From assembly GCF_900116015.1 (NCBI RefSeq), contig NZ_FOYH01000003.1, positions 62,001 to 126,000 of the forward strand: DNA of 64,000 nt, in the 5' to 3' direction. The notes under the pieces are model-generated. The model searched no databases, was not told where the DNA came from, and worked only from the letters and a program-made list of their open reading frames with translations. Shown here piece by piece: positions 1 to 9,411 of this stretch (within the stretch, counting starts at the first letter, position 1; every line of letters begins with the position of its first letter). This stretch comes from Enterobacter sp. kpr-6 (GTDB lineage Bacteria; Pseudomonadota; Gammaproteobacteria; Enterobacterales; Enterobacteriaceae). The translations under genes were made by a program, and so were the position numbers.

Positions 1-2
1 AG

Positions 3-1337
3 ATCGTCGCGGCAGATGACATTCGGGAAGCCTTTTCTCAGGCTATGTCAGCAATGTATCAACAGGAAGTGCCGCAGTACGGCACGCTTCTGGAACTGGT
101 AGCGGATGTGAATCTGGCGGTGCTGGAACATCACCCTAAGCTGCATGAACAACTGGCAAATGCCGATGAACTGGCGCGGCTTAACGTCGAGCGCCACGGG
201 GCGATTCGCGTGGGCAAGGCCTCGGAACTGGCGACGCTGCGGCGCATGTTTGCGGTGATGGGGATGCATCCGGTCAGCTATTACGATCTTTCTCAGGCGG
301 GCGTGCCGGTGCATTCCACCGCGTTCCGGCCTGTTGATGACGCCTCGCTGTGCAAAAATCCGTTTCGCGTGTTTACCTCGCTGTTGCGGCTGGAGCTGAT
401 CGAAAACGAGGCGTTGCGCAAGCGGGCGGCCACCATTCTTGATAAGCGCAATATTTTTACGCCGGGCTGCCTCGCGCTGCTCGATCTTCATGCCCGACAG
501 GGCGGGTTTACCCAGACCGAAGCCAGTGAATTTGTGCGCGAGGCGCTGGAAACATTCCGCTGGCACCGTCATGCGACGGTCGATCACGAGACGTATCTTG
601 CGCTGCACAATGAGCACCGGCTGATTGCCGATGTGGTGTGCTTCCCTGGCTGCCACATTAATCACTTAACGCCGCGCACGCTGGATATCGACCAGGTGCA
701 GTCGCTGATGCCGGAATATGGCATTGAACCGAAAGTATTGATCGAAGGCCCGCCGCGCCGGGAAGTGCCCGTCCTGCTGCGTCAGACCAGCTTTAAGGCG
801 CTGGAAGAAGCGGTCTCTTTTACCGGCAGAGAAGAGGGAACCCATACCGCGCGCTTCGGTGAAATCGAACAGCGCGGTGTGGCCCTGACGCCAAAAGGCC
901 GGGCGCTGTATGACCGCCTGCTGGCTGAGGCCGGAACCGCAAAAGATAACCTGACGCACCAGTTCCATTTGCAGGAGGTGTTTAAAGCCTTCCCCGACAG
1001 CGAAATGCTGCTGCGCCATCAGGGACTGGCTTATTTCCGCTATCGGCTGACGCCGACCGGGGAAGCGCATCGCCAGTCCTTTGGTCCCGGCGACGATCCG
1101 CAGCCGCTGATTGAACGCGGCTGGCTGATGGCGCAACCCATCACCTATGAAGATTTCCTCCCGGTCAGCGCGGCGGGGATTTTCCAGTCCAATCTGGGCA
1201 ACGAAACCCAGCAACGTCAGCACGGTAACGCCAGCCGGGCGTCGTTCGAACAGGCGCTCGGCGCGGCGGTGCTGGATGAGTTTGAGCTTTACCAGGCGGC
1301 AGAGGATCGCAGCAAACGGCGTTGCGGTCTGCTATAA
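3..1337 (+). CDS. hglS: 2-oxoadipate dioxygenase/decarboxylase HglS (YdcJ), 5' end outside window
   Basis: The frame is open from base 3 and its first codons (IVAADDIREAFSQA) align with the E. coli YdcJ N terminus, so only about three or four residues lie outside the window; the ATG at 45 is internal. The family (DUF1338, VOC-like fold) is an Fe(II)-dependent enzyme converting 2-oxoadipate to D-2-hydroxyglutarate in lysine/2-aminoadipate breakdown. The family metal ligands are visible: His in VPVHSTAFRP, His in CFPGCHINHLTPRTLD, and Glu in ARFGEIEQRG. Of about 447 residues expected, 444 are seen. It is followed 36 bp later by a carboxylesterase gene on the same strand. Family assignment is firm; the physiological substrate in this organism is inferred. 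Confidence 0.93.
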   Translation: MVAADDIREAFSQAMSAMYQQEVPQYGTLLELVADVNLAVLEHHPKLHEQLANADELARLNVERHGAIRVGKASELATLRRMFAVMGMHPVSYYDLSQAGVPVHSTAFRPVDDASLCKNPFRVFTSLLRLELIENEALRKRAATILDKRNIFTPGCLALLDLHARQGGFTQTEASEFVREALETFRWHRHATVDHETYLALHNEHRLIADVVCFPGCHINHLTPRTLDIDQVQSLMPEYGIEPKVLIEGPPRREVPVLLRQTSFKALEEAVSFTGREEGTHTARFGEIEQRGVALTPKGRALYDRLLAEAGTAKDNLTHQFHLQEVFKAFPDSEMLLRHQGLAYFRYRLTPTGEAHRQSFGPGDDPQPLIERGWLMAQPITYEDFLPVSAAGIFQSNLGNETQQRQHGNASRASFEQALGAAVLDEFELYQAAEDRSKRRCGLL

Positions 1338-1373
1338 CTGCCAGACTGTCAGGTAAAGGAAACAAACAGGGTT

Positions 1374-2879
1374 ATGGAAAATTCCTCCACCCCGGTGGCG
1401 CAAACCCGCCAGGGGAACATTATTGGTCTTGCCGAAGATGACGTGCACGTCTGGCGTGGCATTCCTTATGCGCAGCCCCCCGTTGGCGCGCTGCGCTGGC
1501 GTGCGCCGCAGCCGTTAGAAAAGGCGCACACGCCTTACGTCGCCGACGCCTTTTCCGCTTCAAGCTGGCAGAACAGCGATTACTGCCGGGAACTGGGCGG
1601 CGGCGATCCGGGCCGTTTCTCAGAAGACTGTCTCTATTTAAATATCTGGTCACCTGCCGCCCGCACGGAACCACTGCCGGTGATGGTCTGGCTGCACGGT
1701 GGCGGCTTTACCATCGGCGCGGGCGGTCTGCCACCCTATAACGGCAGTGCGCTGGCGCGTCGGGATGTGGTGATTGTGACGGTCAACTATCGCCTCGGTC
1801 ATCTGGGTTTTTTTGCCCATCCGGCGCTGGAAGCAGAAGCGGGGGAGACGTTTTATAACTTCGCGCTGCTCGATCAGATCGCCGCGCTGCGCTGGGTAAA
1901 AGAACATATTCACGCCTTTGGCGGCGATGCCGGTAACGTCACGCTGTTTGGTGAATCCGCAGGCGCACGCAGCGTGCTGTCGCTGCAGGTGTCACCGCTG
2001 GCAAAAGATCTGTTTCACAAAGCGATTATTCAGAGCGGTTATTCGCTGCCTGATACCGCCCGCGAACACGCGCTGGCGAAGGGTGAGGCGGTGGCAACAC
2101 ATCTCGGACTTGAAAACGCCACGGCAGAACAGTTACGCGATCTGCCCGCTGACGCCTTCTGGAAACTGGTCGCGCCGCATACCATTGCGCCCGCGCCGAT
2201 AGTCGGCGATGCGGTGCTGCCGCAGCCGATGCTGGATATGTTCTTCCACGCCCGTCAGCACCCGATGCCCGTCATGATCGGCTCGAACAGCGATGAAGCG
2301 AGTGTGATGGCGGTGTTTGGCGTCGATCTCGCCGGGCAAATTCAGAAGCTGCGACGCGAGCGGCGGTTTGGCCTCGGCTTGATCAAACTGCTCTATCCCG
2401 GCGTGAAAGGGGATGTGGAACTGGGACGCCAGGTGTGCCGCGACATGGCGTTCACCACCATGGGATACGTGGTCATGCAAGCGCAGCAGCGTCTTAATCA
2501 ACCGTGCTGGCGCTACTGGTTTGATTATGTGGCAGAAGCGGAACACGACACCTACCCGCACGGGGCCTGGCACGGCAACGAAGTGCCCTATGTCTTTGAC
2601 ACGCTTGGGCAGATTTCACCCGCCAAAGAGTACGTCACCGCAAATGACCTGGCCTTTGCCGCCCACGTCGCGGATTACTGGGCCAGTTTTGCCCGTAAAG
2701 CCCACCAGTGCGAGGTGCTTTCCGGCCCTGTACGCTGGGCGGCAAGCGTGCGCGGTAAGGATCGGCTGTTGCGCATCGGTTTGAATAAATATGCAGGATT
2801 TAAGCTGGTTAACCGTTTCATGCGTGCGCGAATGGCGCTGTTTAAACGCGTCATGCGTCATCACGTTACGCTGGATTAA
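1374..2879 (+). CDS. Type B carboxylesterase (alpha/beta hydrolase, PnbA-like)
   Basis: A 501-residue esterase of the carboxylesterase/lipase type B family, with no signal peptide, so probably cytoplasmic. Visible hallmarks are the oxyanion-hole motif VWLHGGGFTIG, EDCLYLNIW near residue 83, the nucleophile elbow GESAG with Ser195, an acidic residue in SDEAS (Glu308) and the catalytic His in WHGNEVPYVFD (His400). The catalytic triad therefore looks complete. Family members hydrolyse carboxylic esters including p-nitrobenzyl and xenobiotic esters; the natural substrate cannot be read from sequence. The 3' end overlaps the convergent LysR gene by 14 bases. The gene interrupts the E. coli order hglS-opgD, so it belongs to an accessory insertion. 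Confidence 0.9.
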   Translation: MENSSTPVAQTRQGNIIGLAEDDVHVWRGIPYAQPPVGALRWRAPQPLEKAHTPYVADAFSASSWQNSDYCRELGGGDPGRFSEDCLYLNIWSPAARTEPLPVMVWLHGGGFTIGAGGLPPYNGSALARRDVVIVTVNYRLGHLGFFAHPALEAEAGETFYNFALLDQIAALRWVKEHIHAFGGDAGNVTLFGESAGARSVLSLQVSPLAKDLFHKAIIQSGYSLPDTAREHALAKGEAVATHLGLENATAEQLRDLPADAFWKLVAPHTIAPAPIVGDAVLPQPMLDMFFHARQHPMPVMIGSNSDEASVMAVFGVDLAGQIQKLRRERRFGLGLIKLLYPGVKGDVELGRQVCRDMAFTTMGYVVMQAQQRLNQPCWRYWFDYVAEAEHDTYPHGAWHGNEVPYVFDTLGQISPAKEYVTANDLAFAAHVADYWASFARKAHQCEVLSGPVRWAASVRGKDRLLRIGLNKYAGFKLVNRFMRARMALFKRVMRHHVTLD

Positions 2880-3717
2880 CCGCCAGCATCACCTCGCGGA
2901 AACTCGCCAGTCCAGCCGCTTTGCTGTGCGATTCCCGCAGCACCAGCCGGTAGCTTGCGCCGGTCCTGATACTGGCGGCAAACGGGCGCACCAGCCGTCC
3001 GGCGCGTAAATCTTCCGCCACCAGGGTTTCATCGGCAATGGCCACGCCAAAGCCCTGGATGGCGGCACCAATCGCCAGATCCATGGTGTCAAAGTGTTGA
3101 TTTTTTTTCATGACCGCGCGGGAGATCCCCTGGCTGGTCAGCCACAGCGACCAGTCGGTGTTATCGCGGGTAGGGTGCAGAAAGGTCAGCGTGCTCAGAT
3201 CAGCGGGCGCGGCGATATCACCGCCCGTCACCGGGGTCAGCGCCTCTTCAAACAGGAAATCTCCGGCACTGAGCTGGGTGCCAAACACAATCGCCGCGTC
3301 GAACGGCTCGGTTTTGAAATTCACCGTGTGATCGTTGGTGGTGGTCAGGGCGATTTGCAGATCCGGCGCGGTCCGCTCCAGACGTAGCAGGCGCGGCACC
3401 AGCCAGCGAAGCGCGCAGGTCGGCGCTTTCAGCCGCACCACCGTCTGCTGCTGGCGGGCTTTTTCCGCCACCGTTGCCAGTTGCTCAAAGGCCACCTGCA
3501 GTTCAGGCAGCAGGGCGCTGCCCTGCGGTGAGAGGTGCAAACCGCGGGCGTGACGCTCGAACAGCGGGAAACCAAACCACTGCTCCAGCGAGGCGATTTT
3601 GCGGCTCACCGCGCCCTGCGTCAGGCAAAGCTCTTTTGCCGCATGGGTCAGATTCAGGTGGCGGGCGGTGATCAGAAATGCGCTGATGGCGTTAAGCGGT
3701 AACGTGCGGGAGGGCAT
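2866..3717 (-). CDS. LysR-family transcriptional regulator (GcvA-like)
   Basis: A 283-residue LysR-type regulator. The N-terminal winged helix-turn-helix (roughly residues 8-65) contains HAAKELCLTQGAVSRKIASL, followed by a linker helix and a periplasmic-binding-like effector domain. The NAISAFLITARHLNLTHAA start resembles GcvA/AmpR-type members. It is divergent from the aminotransferase gene at 3827 across a 109-base region holding two overlapping inverted repeats, so it most likely controls that gene and the amino-acid-binding protein behind it. Effector unknown. The 3' end overlaps the convergent carboxylesterase. Confidence 0.9.
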   Translation of the reverse strand: MPSRTLPLNAISAFLITARHLNLTHAAKELCLTQGAVSRKIASLEQWFGFPLFERHARGLHLSPQGSALLPELQVAFEQLATVAEKARQQQTVVRLKAPTCALRWLVPRLLRLERTAPDLQIALTTTNDHTVNFKTEPFDAAIVFGTQLSAGDFLFEEALTPVTGGDIAAPADLSTLTFLHPTRDNTDWSLWLTSQGISRAVMKKNQHFDTMDLAIGAAIQGFGVAIADETLVAEDLRAGRLVRPFAASIRTGASYRLVLRESHSKAAGLASFREVMLAVNPA

Positions 3718-3738
3718 GGCGACTCCAGGTATGCGTTT

Positions 3739-3772
3739 TTGTCATGGCTATTATGACAACAATTCGGTTGTC
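3739..3772. promoter_or_regulatory. Overlapping inverted repeats, candidate LysR operator
   Basis: Between the divergent LysR and aminotransferase genes lie two perfect dyads. TTGTCAT / ATGACAA (3739-3745 and 3753-3759, 7-base gap) overlaps GACAAC / GTTGTC (3755-3760 and 3767-3772, 6-base gap). LysR-type sites are typically short interrupted dyads next to the regulator's own start, which fits. Binding is inferred. Confidence 0.5.
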
Positions 3773-3826
3773 GGCTCAATCGACTTTTGGTTTGAATGGT
3801 TATGCAATTTTACCCAGAAAGGAACC

Positions 3827-4999
3827 ATGATGACGTTGCGTACTCCGGTGCAAACCCGCTCAAAACTGCCCGATGTTGGCACCACTATTTTTACCGTGAT
3901 CGGCCAGCTTTCCGCTGAGCACAACGCCATTAATCTTTCGCAGGGCGCGCCGAACTTTTCCTGTGACGCCGGACTGATTGCGGGCGTTACCCGCGCGATG
4001 CAGGAAGGGCATAACCAGTACGCCGCCATGACCGGCCTGCGCACCCTGAAAGAGCGGATCGCAGATAAAATCGCCACGCTGTATGGCACCCGTTATGACG
4101 TTGATCGCGAAGTGCTGATCACCGCCAGCGCCAGCGAAGGGCTCTACTCTGCCATCAGCGGGCTGGTGCATCCGGGCGATGAGGTGATTTACTTTGAGCC
4201 ATCGTTCGACAGCTACGCGCCGATTGTGCGCTTGCAGGGCGCAACGCCGGTCGCCATCAAACTCACGGTGCCCGATTTTAAGGTCAACTGGGACGAAGTA
4301 AGCGCCGCCATTACACCACGTACGCGGATGATCATTGTTAACTCGCCGCACAATCCCAGCGGGCAGGTGTTTTCTAAAGAGGATCTGGCGCACCTGGCGC
4401 GGCTCACCAGCAACACCGACATCGTGATTTTGTCCGATGAAGTGTATGAGCATGTGGTGTTTGACGGCGAACCGCATCACGGCATGGCCACGCACCCGGA
4501 GCTGGCCCAGCGCAGCGTGATTATCTCCTCGTTTGGCAAAACCTATCACGTCACCGGCTGGCGGGTGGGCTACTGCGTCGCCCCGTACGAACTGATGGAG
4601 GAGATCTGCAAGGTGCATCAGTTTTTGATGTTCTCCGCCGACACGCCGATGCAGTACGCCTTTGCTGAACATATGAACGATCCGCAGACCTGGCTTTCGC
4701 TCGCTCCCTTTTATCAGCGCAAGCGCGACCTGCTGCAAACGCTGCTGGCGGAATCGCCGTTCCGTCTGTTACCGAGTGCCGGATCGTTTTTCCTGCTTGC
4801 CGATTACAGCCATTTCAGCGATGAAAGTGACAGCGAGTTAGTTAAGCGATTAATTGTTGAATACGGTGTTGCCACCATTCCGTTATCCGCGTTTTATACC
4901 GACGGGACGGATAACAAACTGATCCGCCTCTCTTTTGCGAAAGACGAGGCGACATTACGGGCAGGGGCGCAGGCCCTGTGTCGGGTTAAGCCACGCTAA
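3827..4999 (+). CDS. Methionine/aromatic aminotransferase, YbdL-like (PLP fold type I)
   Basis: A 390-residue class I/II aminotransferase closely resembling E. coli YbdL, a methionine:2-oxo acid aminotransferase of the kynurenine aminotransferase III group. The start at 3827 (another ATG follows at 3830) is preceded by AGAAAGGA and begins just before the conserved SKLPDVGTTIF; a longer in-frame extension upstream lies in the operator region and is rejected. Motifs seen are NLSQGAPNF, SPHNPSG, SDEVYEH and the Schiff-base Lys238 in SSFGKTYHVTGWRVGYC. It is followed 12 bases later by an amino-acid-binding protein gene, suggesting coupled uptake and transamination. Substrate preference is inferred from the family. 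Confidence 0.9.
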   Translation: MMTLRTPVQTRSKLPDVGTTIFTVIGQLSAEHNAINLSQGAPNFSCDAGLIAGVTRAMQEGHNQYAAMTGLRTLKERIADKIATLYGTRYDVDREVLITASASEGLYSAISGLVHPGDEVIYFEPSFDSYAPIVRLQGATPVAIKLTVPDFKVNWDEVSAAITPRTRMIIVNSPHNPSGQVFSKEDLAHLARLTSNTDIVILSDEVYEHVVFDGEPHHGMATHPELAQRSVIISSFGKTYHVTGWRVGYCVAPYELMEEICKVHQFLMFSADTPMQYAFAEHMNDPQTWLSLAPFYQRKRDLLQTLLAESPFRLLPSAGSFFLLADYSHFSDESDSELVKRLIVEYGVATIPLSAFYTDGTDNKLIRLSFAKDEATLRAGAQALCRVKPR

Positions 5000-5011
5000 G
5001 GAGCGTTATTG

Positions 5012-5791
5012 ATGAAATTAAAAGCACTCTGTCTGGGAATGGGTCTGCTTTGCTCGCTGTCCTCTTTTGCTGCCACAGAATTACGTTACGGGCTGGAAGC
5101 GGAATACCCGCCGTTTGAAAGCCGCAACGCCGCAGGCGAACTGGAAGGTTTTGATATCGAACTGGGTAAGGCGATTTGTACGGCGGCGGCGCTGAAATGC
5201 AGTTGGGTGGAGACCTCATTCGATGCGCTGATCCCGGGCCTGATGGCGAAAAAATTCGATGCCATTAACTCGGCGATGAACATTACCGATCAACGCAAGC
5301 AAAGCATCGATTTCACCCAGCCTATCTATCGCATTCCTTCCCAACTGGTGGGCAAAGCGGGCGACGGGATGGAAGCGACGCCGGAAGGACTGAAGGGGAA
5401 AACCATCGGCGTACTGCAAGGTTCCATTCAGGAAACCTATGCCAAAGAGCACTGGGAAAAGCAGGGTGTCACTGTAGTGTCGTATAAAGATCAGAATATG
5501 GCGTGGGCGGATTTGCAAAACGGGCGGATTGACGCCTCGCTGGTGATGTCTGCCGCAGGCCAGGCCGGGTTCCTCAGCAAACCACAAGGCAAAGGCTTTG
5601 GATTTATCGGTAAACCAGTGTCCGACGATACGATCCTCGGCAGCGGCATCGGTTTTGGGCTGCGTAAAGGCGATGAGGCCAGCAAAAAGCAGCTTGACGC
5701 CGCCATAGATAAAGTCCGTGCCGACGGCACGATAACAAAGCTTGCCGCTAAATACTTTCCGGGTATTGATGTCAGTGTAAGCACGCAATAA
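5012..5791 (+). CDS. Periplasmic polar amino-acid-binding protein (SBP family 3, ArgT/HisJ-like)
   Basis: A 259-residue family 3 solute-binding protein with a Sec signal peptide ([20 protein letters not shown], cleavage near residue 20). The mature start [15 protein letters not shown] and the motif [11 protein letters not shown] are typical of the ArgT/HisJ group. The ATG at 5012 has a good ribosome site (TAAGGAG, 8 bases upstream); an in-frame TTG directly before it is less likely. No permease or ATPase is encoded alongside, so it must share a transporter encoded elsewhere. It forms an operon with the YbdL-like aminotransferase and is followed by a terminator. Ligand unknown, probably a cationic or sulfur amino acid. 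Confidence 0.9.
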   Translation: MKLKALCLGMGLLCSLSSFAATELRYGLEAEYPPFESRNAAGELEGFDIELGKAICTAAALKCSWVETSFDALIPGLMAKKFDAINSAMNITDQRKQSIDFTQPIYRIPSQLVGKAGDGMEATPEGLKGKTIGVLQGSIQETYAKEHWEKQGVTVVSYKDQNMAWADLQNGRIDASLVMSAAGQAGFLSKPQGKGFGFIGKPVSDDTILGSGIGFGLRKGDEASKKQLDAAIDKVRADGTITKLAAKYFPGIDVSVSTQ

Positions 5792-5802
5792 GCCTCAATT
5801 TT

Positions 5803-5838
5803 GCCCCTGTCCGCTGATGTACGGGCGGGGGTTTTTTA
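5803..5838 (+). terminator. Rho-independent terminator after the binding-protein gene
   Basis: GCCCCTGTCCG and CGGGCGGGG form a GC-rich hairpin with a short loop (TGATGTA), followed by six T residues. It closes the aminotransferase-binding protein operon 11 bases after the stop codon. Confidence 0.8.
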
Positions 5839-6023
5839 TACCTTTCTTTACCTTCGAATCAGCCTTTTCCCCTCGACATTCAAAAAAGCGTGATTTGTCC
5901 CCGCGATCGTTAACCAACCATTGGATTCTGAATGATTATTGTCTAGAGTGGACGGGTTTTTTCTGCCGCGCAGGCTTTCTGGCAGAGATCCTTTCACACG
6001 ACCAAAAGGACGTATTCTCAGGC

Positions 6024-7679
6024 ATGAACCGCAGACGTTTTATTAAATCCTCAATGGCTCTGGCCGCTGCATGCGGGACAACCGGACTCGCTTCTCTCTT
6101 TTCGCGCGAGGCTTTTGCGGCGGATTCAGATATCGCCGACGGTCAGAGCCGTCGCTTCGATTTTTCCGTGTTGCAATCCATGGCGCACGATATCGCACAA
6201 AGTCCGTGGGGCGGTGCACCCAAAGCACTGCCTGCGACGCTGGCAACGCTCACGCCGCAGGCGTACAACAGCATTCAGTATGACGCGCAGCATTCGTTGT
6301 GGAATAACATTCCCGACCGCCAGCTTGACGTGCAGTTCTTCCACGTCGGCATGGGCTTTCGTCGCCGCGTGCGGATGTTCTCCCTCGATCCGGTGAACCA
6401 TCAGGCGCGTGAGATCCATTTCCGCCCTGAATTGTTCAACTATCACGACGCGGGTGTGGACACGAAGCAGTTAGAAGGGCAGAGCGATCTCGGTTTTGCC
6501 GGATTCCGCGCCTTCAAAGCCCCGGAACTGGCGCGCCGCGATATCGTCTCTTTCCTCGGCGCGAGCTATTTCCGCGCGGTGGACAGCACCTATCAGTACG
6601 GTTTGTCGGCACGCGGCGTTGCGATCGATACCTTTACCGATACGCCGGAAGAGTTCCCGGATTTCACCTCGTTCTGGTTTGAAACCGCCGGGGCGAATGA
6701 CACCACCTTTACGGTTTACGCCCTGCTCGACAGCCCGAGCCTGACCGGTGCGTATAAGTTCGTGATCCACTGCGAGAAGAGCCAGGTGATCATGGAGGTG
6801 GATAACCACCTGTATGCGCGTAAAGACATCAAACAGCTCGGCATTGCGCCGATGACCAGCATGTTTAGCTGCGGCAACAACGAGCGCCGGATGTGCGACA
6901 CCATCCACCCGCAAATCCACGATTCCGACCGCCTGGCGATGTGGCGCGGCAACGGCGAGTGGATCTGCCGCCCGCTGAACAACCCGCAAAAATTGCAGTT
7001 CAACGCCTATCAGGATAACAACCCGAAAGGCTTCGGTTTGCTGCAACTTGACCGCGATTTCTCCCACTATCAGGACATTATGGGCTGGTACAACAAGCGT
7101 CCAAGTCTGTGGGTGGAGCCGCGTAACAAGTGGGGCAAAGGCGCGGTGGGGCTGATGGAGATCCCGACCACCGGCGAAACGCTGGATAACATCGTCTGCT
7201 TCTGGCAGCCGGAAAAGCCGATCAAAGCGGGCGACGATCTGGAATTCCAGTATCGCCTGTTCTGGAGCGCGCAGCCGCCGGTGCATACGCCGATGGCCCG
7301 CGTACTGGCGACCCGCACGGGTATGGGCGGCTTCCCGGAAGGCTGGGCACCAGGCGAGCACTTCCCGAAAGTCTGGGCGCGCCGTTTCGCGGTGGATTTT
7401 GTTGGCGGTGATATTAAAGCCTCCGCACCGAAGGGCATAGAACCGGTGATTACGCTCTCCAACGGTGAAGCGAAGCAGGTGGAAATTCTCTACGTGGAGC
7501 CTATCGACGGCTACCGTATTCAGTTTGACTGGTATCCGACCAATGATGCTACCGACCCGGTGGACATGCGCATGTTCCTGCGCTGCCAGGGTGATGCGAT
7601 CAGCGAAACCTGGCTGTACCAGTATTTCCCGCCTGCGGCAGATAAGCGCAACTATGTTGACGACAGGGTGATGCGCTAA
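6024..7679 (+). CDS. opgD: Periplasmic glucans biosynthesis protein OpgD (MdoD)
   Basis: Encodes 551 residues, the same length as E. coli OpgD. It acts in the periplasm on osmoregulated periplasmic glucans, controlling backbone length and structure. The start at 6024 gives [18 protein letters not shown], a twin-arginine signal peptide with AFA cleavage near residue 32; the frame is open further upstream but that extension lies in the 5' region. The body is the MdoG/OpgD beta-sandwich family, with motifs such as [20 protein letters not shown] and [20 protein letters not shown]-like inverted pair follows the stop codon. The small E. coli gene ydcH normally found next is absent. Confidence 0.96.
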   Translation: MNRRRFIKSSMALAAACGTTGLASLFSREAFAADSDIADGQSRRFDFSVLQSMAHDIAQSPWGGAPKALPATLATLTPQAYNSIQYDAQHSLWNNIPDRQLDVQFFHVGMGFRRRVRMFSLDPVNHQAREIHFRPELFNYHDAGVDTKQLEGQSDLGFAGFRAFKAPELARRDIVSFLGASYFRAVDSTYQYGLSARGVAIDTFTDTPEEFPDFTSFWFETAGANDTTFTVYALLDSPSLTGAYKFVIHCEKSQVIMEVDNHLYARKDIKQLGIAPMTSMFSCGNNERRMCDTIHPQIHDSDRLAMWRGNGEWICRPLNNPQKLQFNAYQDNNPKGFGLLQLDRDFSHYQDIMGWYNKRPSLWVEPRNKWGKGAVGLMEIPTTGETLDNIVCFWQPEKPIKAGDDLEFQYRLFWSAQPPVHTPMARVLATRTGMGGFPEGWAPGEHFPKVWARRFAVDFVGGDIKASAPKGIEPVITLSNGEAKQVEILYVEPIDGYRIQFDWYPTNDATDPVDMRMFLRCQGDAISETWLYQYFPPAADKRNYVDDRVMR

Positions 7680-7681
7680 GA

Positions 7682-7758
7682 CCCTCACCCCGACCCTCTC
7701 CCTCAGGGAGAGGGTGGTTTTGTCCCCTCTCCCCGTGGGAGAGGGTTAGGGTGAGGGG
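7682..7758. repeat. REP-like palindromic repeat pair (cluster 1)
   Basis: Two head-to-head copies of a palindromic unit with core CCCTCTCCC(n)GGGAGAGGG, each bordered by CCCTCACCC or its complement, separated by TGGTTTTGT. It lies between opgD and rimL, where E. coli carries ydcH. The same unit recurs at five other intergenic places in this window. Confidence 0.9.
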
Positions 7759-7784
7759 CGAAACCGAAACCACAAGGTAAAACA

Positions 7785-8327
7785 ATGACCGAAACCATCC
7801 CCGTCTCCGACGCCCTGCAACTCACCGCCATCCACGAGCGTTTTGTTCCCGAACTCCACCAACTGGTGCTGAAAAACAAAACCTGGCTGCAACAGTTTTT
7901 AAACTGGCCGCAGTTTGTGGGCAGTGAAGAGGACTCACTCAAAAACGCGCAAAGCAACGTCATGCTGCACGAGCGCGGCTACGCCAAAATGTTTTTGCTG
8001 ATGTTTAACCAGCGCATCATCGGCGTGCTGTCGTTTAATTCCATTGAGCCGCTGAATAAAACCGGCTACATCGGGTACTGGATCGACGAAGATCATCAGG
8101 GGCAGGGGCTGTTATCCCAGGCGTTGCAGGCGTTTATCGATTACTACGTGCAGAACGGCACGATCCGTCGCTTTGTGATCAAATGCCGGGTGGCGAACGA
8201 GGCCAGCAACCAGGTGGCGCTGCGCAACGGGTTCACCCTCGAAGGGTGCCTGAAGGAAGCGGAATTTCTGAATGGCGCGTACCACGACCAGAACATCTAC
8301 GCGCGCATCATCGACCGTTCAGAGTGA
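7785..8327 (+). CDS. rimL: Ribosomal protein L7/L12 serine N-acetyltransferase RimL
   Basis: A 180-residue GNAT acetyltransferase matching RimL, which acetylates the N-terminal serine of ribosomal protein L12 (giving L7). The protein shows the RimJ/RimL pattern: substrate-side helices near [13 protein letters not shown], then the acetyl-CoA loop [18 protein letters not shown] around residue 97 onward, and [15 protein letters not shown] near the C terminus. The ATG at 7785 is preceded by ACAAGGT. Its 3' end overlaps the convergent ydcK gene by 9 bases, the same arrangement as in E. coli. Confidence 0.95.
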   Translation: MTETIPVSDALQLTAIHERFVPELHQLVLKNKTWLQQFLNWPQFVGSEEDSLKNAQSNVMLHERGYAKMFLLMFNQRIIGVLSFNSIEPLNKTGYIGYWIDEDHQGQGLLSQALQAFIDYYVQNGTIRRFVIKCRVANEASNQVALRNGFTLEGCLKEAEFLNGAYHDQNIYARIIDRSE

Positions 8328-9299
8328 GCCAATCAGCGGCGTGCGGGTGATATGCTCGCTGCCGTTGATCACCTTCGGCCCGCGCAGGTGAATGCTGTTG
8401 TGCTCGTTGCTCTCGATCACCGCCTCGCCGCTGATCTCAATCTGATGCTCGATCAGCACATTGCCCGTGATTTTCACCTCGCCCTGAATCACTACCCGGT
8501 CATCCAGCAGAATCGGCCCGCCGTTAAGCCTGGCGTGACCGCCCACCAGCACGTGATGCTTTAAAATGCAGTTGCCCTCCACCACGGCGTTTTCTGCCAC
8601 CTGTGCGCTGTAGCGCAGCGTCGGGATCGCATCCTCTTCCAGGCCCGCCACCAGTCGCGCGTTGCCGTACACTTTGGCGCAGTCGCAGACCCAGACATCA
8701 TTCTCCTCGTTGCCTTCCAGCAGGGCGGAATCAAACACTTCCGCGCGATGCTCAATAAAGGCGTAACTCACCATCGCGTCGCCGTAGATTTGCGCCTGAT
8801 GCACTACCCGTGAGCGGTTGACCGTCGCCCGCTGATAAATGCGCAGGAGCTGATGGCGATCCGGGGTTAAACCTTTGGCGGCAATAATCTCGCTGCCGTT
8901 GAGAATGCGGGCTTCGTCACAGAGCTGGCACTCGCCGCGCACCACTGATTTTTGCACCAGCACGCTGCCGGAAAGCTGTGCGCCGTGGCTGATTTCGGCC
9001 GCGTCCACCCACGCGTTCTCGCTGATGATAACGCCCTCACGCAGAATGCACGGCTGGGTAATGCGCGCATTGCCCTGCACCTGACTTGCGCCAAACACCA
9101 GACTGTTTTCATCGTAGATCCAGCAGTCGCCCTCCTGAGAAAGGGCGTTTTCATCTTCCACCCAGCCGCCGGGGGTGCCTGCGGTGACATCATTAAAATC
9201 ACGCAGGGCAATAATCTGACGCAGGGTGACGCTGTGCTTTTCGCCGCGATCAAAATAGCTAAATGTGCGGCGCTCATCACTGAGCTGATATTTATTCAT
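8319..9299 (-). CDS. ydcK: YdcK, left-handed beta-helix (hexapeptide-repeat) protein
   Basis: A 326-residue protein of the same length as E. coli YdcK. It is dominated by hexapeptide-like repeats rich in small and hydrophobic residues ([21 protein letters not shown] and many similar turns), which predict a left-handed parallel beta-helix as in acyltransferases and carbonic-anhydrase-like proteins. The N-terminal 40 residues are not repetitive, and [20 protein letters not shown] starts the helix. Biochemical function is unknown. It converges with rimL, overlapping by 9 bases, and is divergent from tehA across 112 bases. Confidence 0.93.
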   Translation of the reverse strand: MNKYQLSDERRTFSYFDRGEKHSVTLRQIIALRDFNDVTAGTPGGWVEDENALSQEGDCWIYDENSLVFGASQVQGNARITQPCILREGVIISENAWVDAAEISHGAQLSGSVLVQKSVVRGECQLCDEARILNGSEIIAAKGLTPDRHQLLRIYQRATVNRSRVVHQAQIYGDAMVSYAFIEHRAEVFDSALLEGNEENDVWVCDCAKVYGNARLVAGLEEDAIPTLRYSAQVAENAVVEGNCILKHHVLVGGHARLNGGPILLDDRVVIQGEVKITGNVLIEHQIEISGEAVIESNEHNSIHLRGPKVINGSEHITRTPLIGSL

Positions 9300-9411
9300 T
9301 GGAGAGTTTCCGTAATGGTCTCCACTAAACGTAGCAAATTTTGCGCCGCTGGCTATTGCGCGTGATTTTCCATAAAATGCATCTCAAATAACATTTTAAT
9401 TATTCAACAAA

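Noticed and set aside
3599..3826. 76-codon N-terminal extension of the YbdL-like aminotransferase
   Set aside because: It crosses the LysR gene and the dyad-rich promoter; family members start near the ATG at 3827, which has a ribosome site.
6471..7688. 405-codon open frame opposite opgD
   Set aside because: It lies entirely antisense to a full-length, well-matched opgD; long antisense frames arise readily in GC-rich codon-biased genes, and the translation shows no recognisable family.
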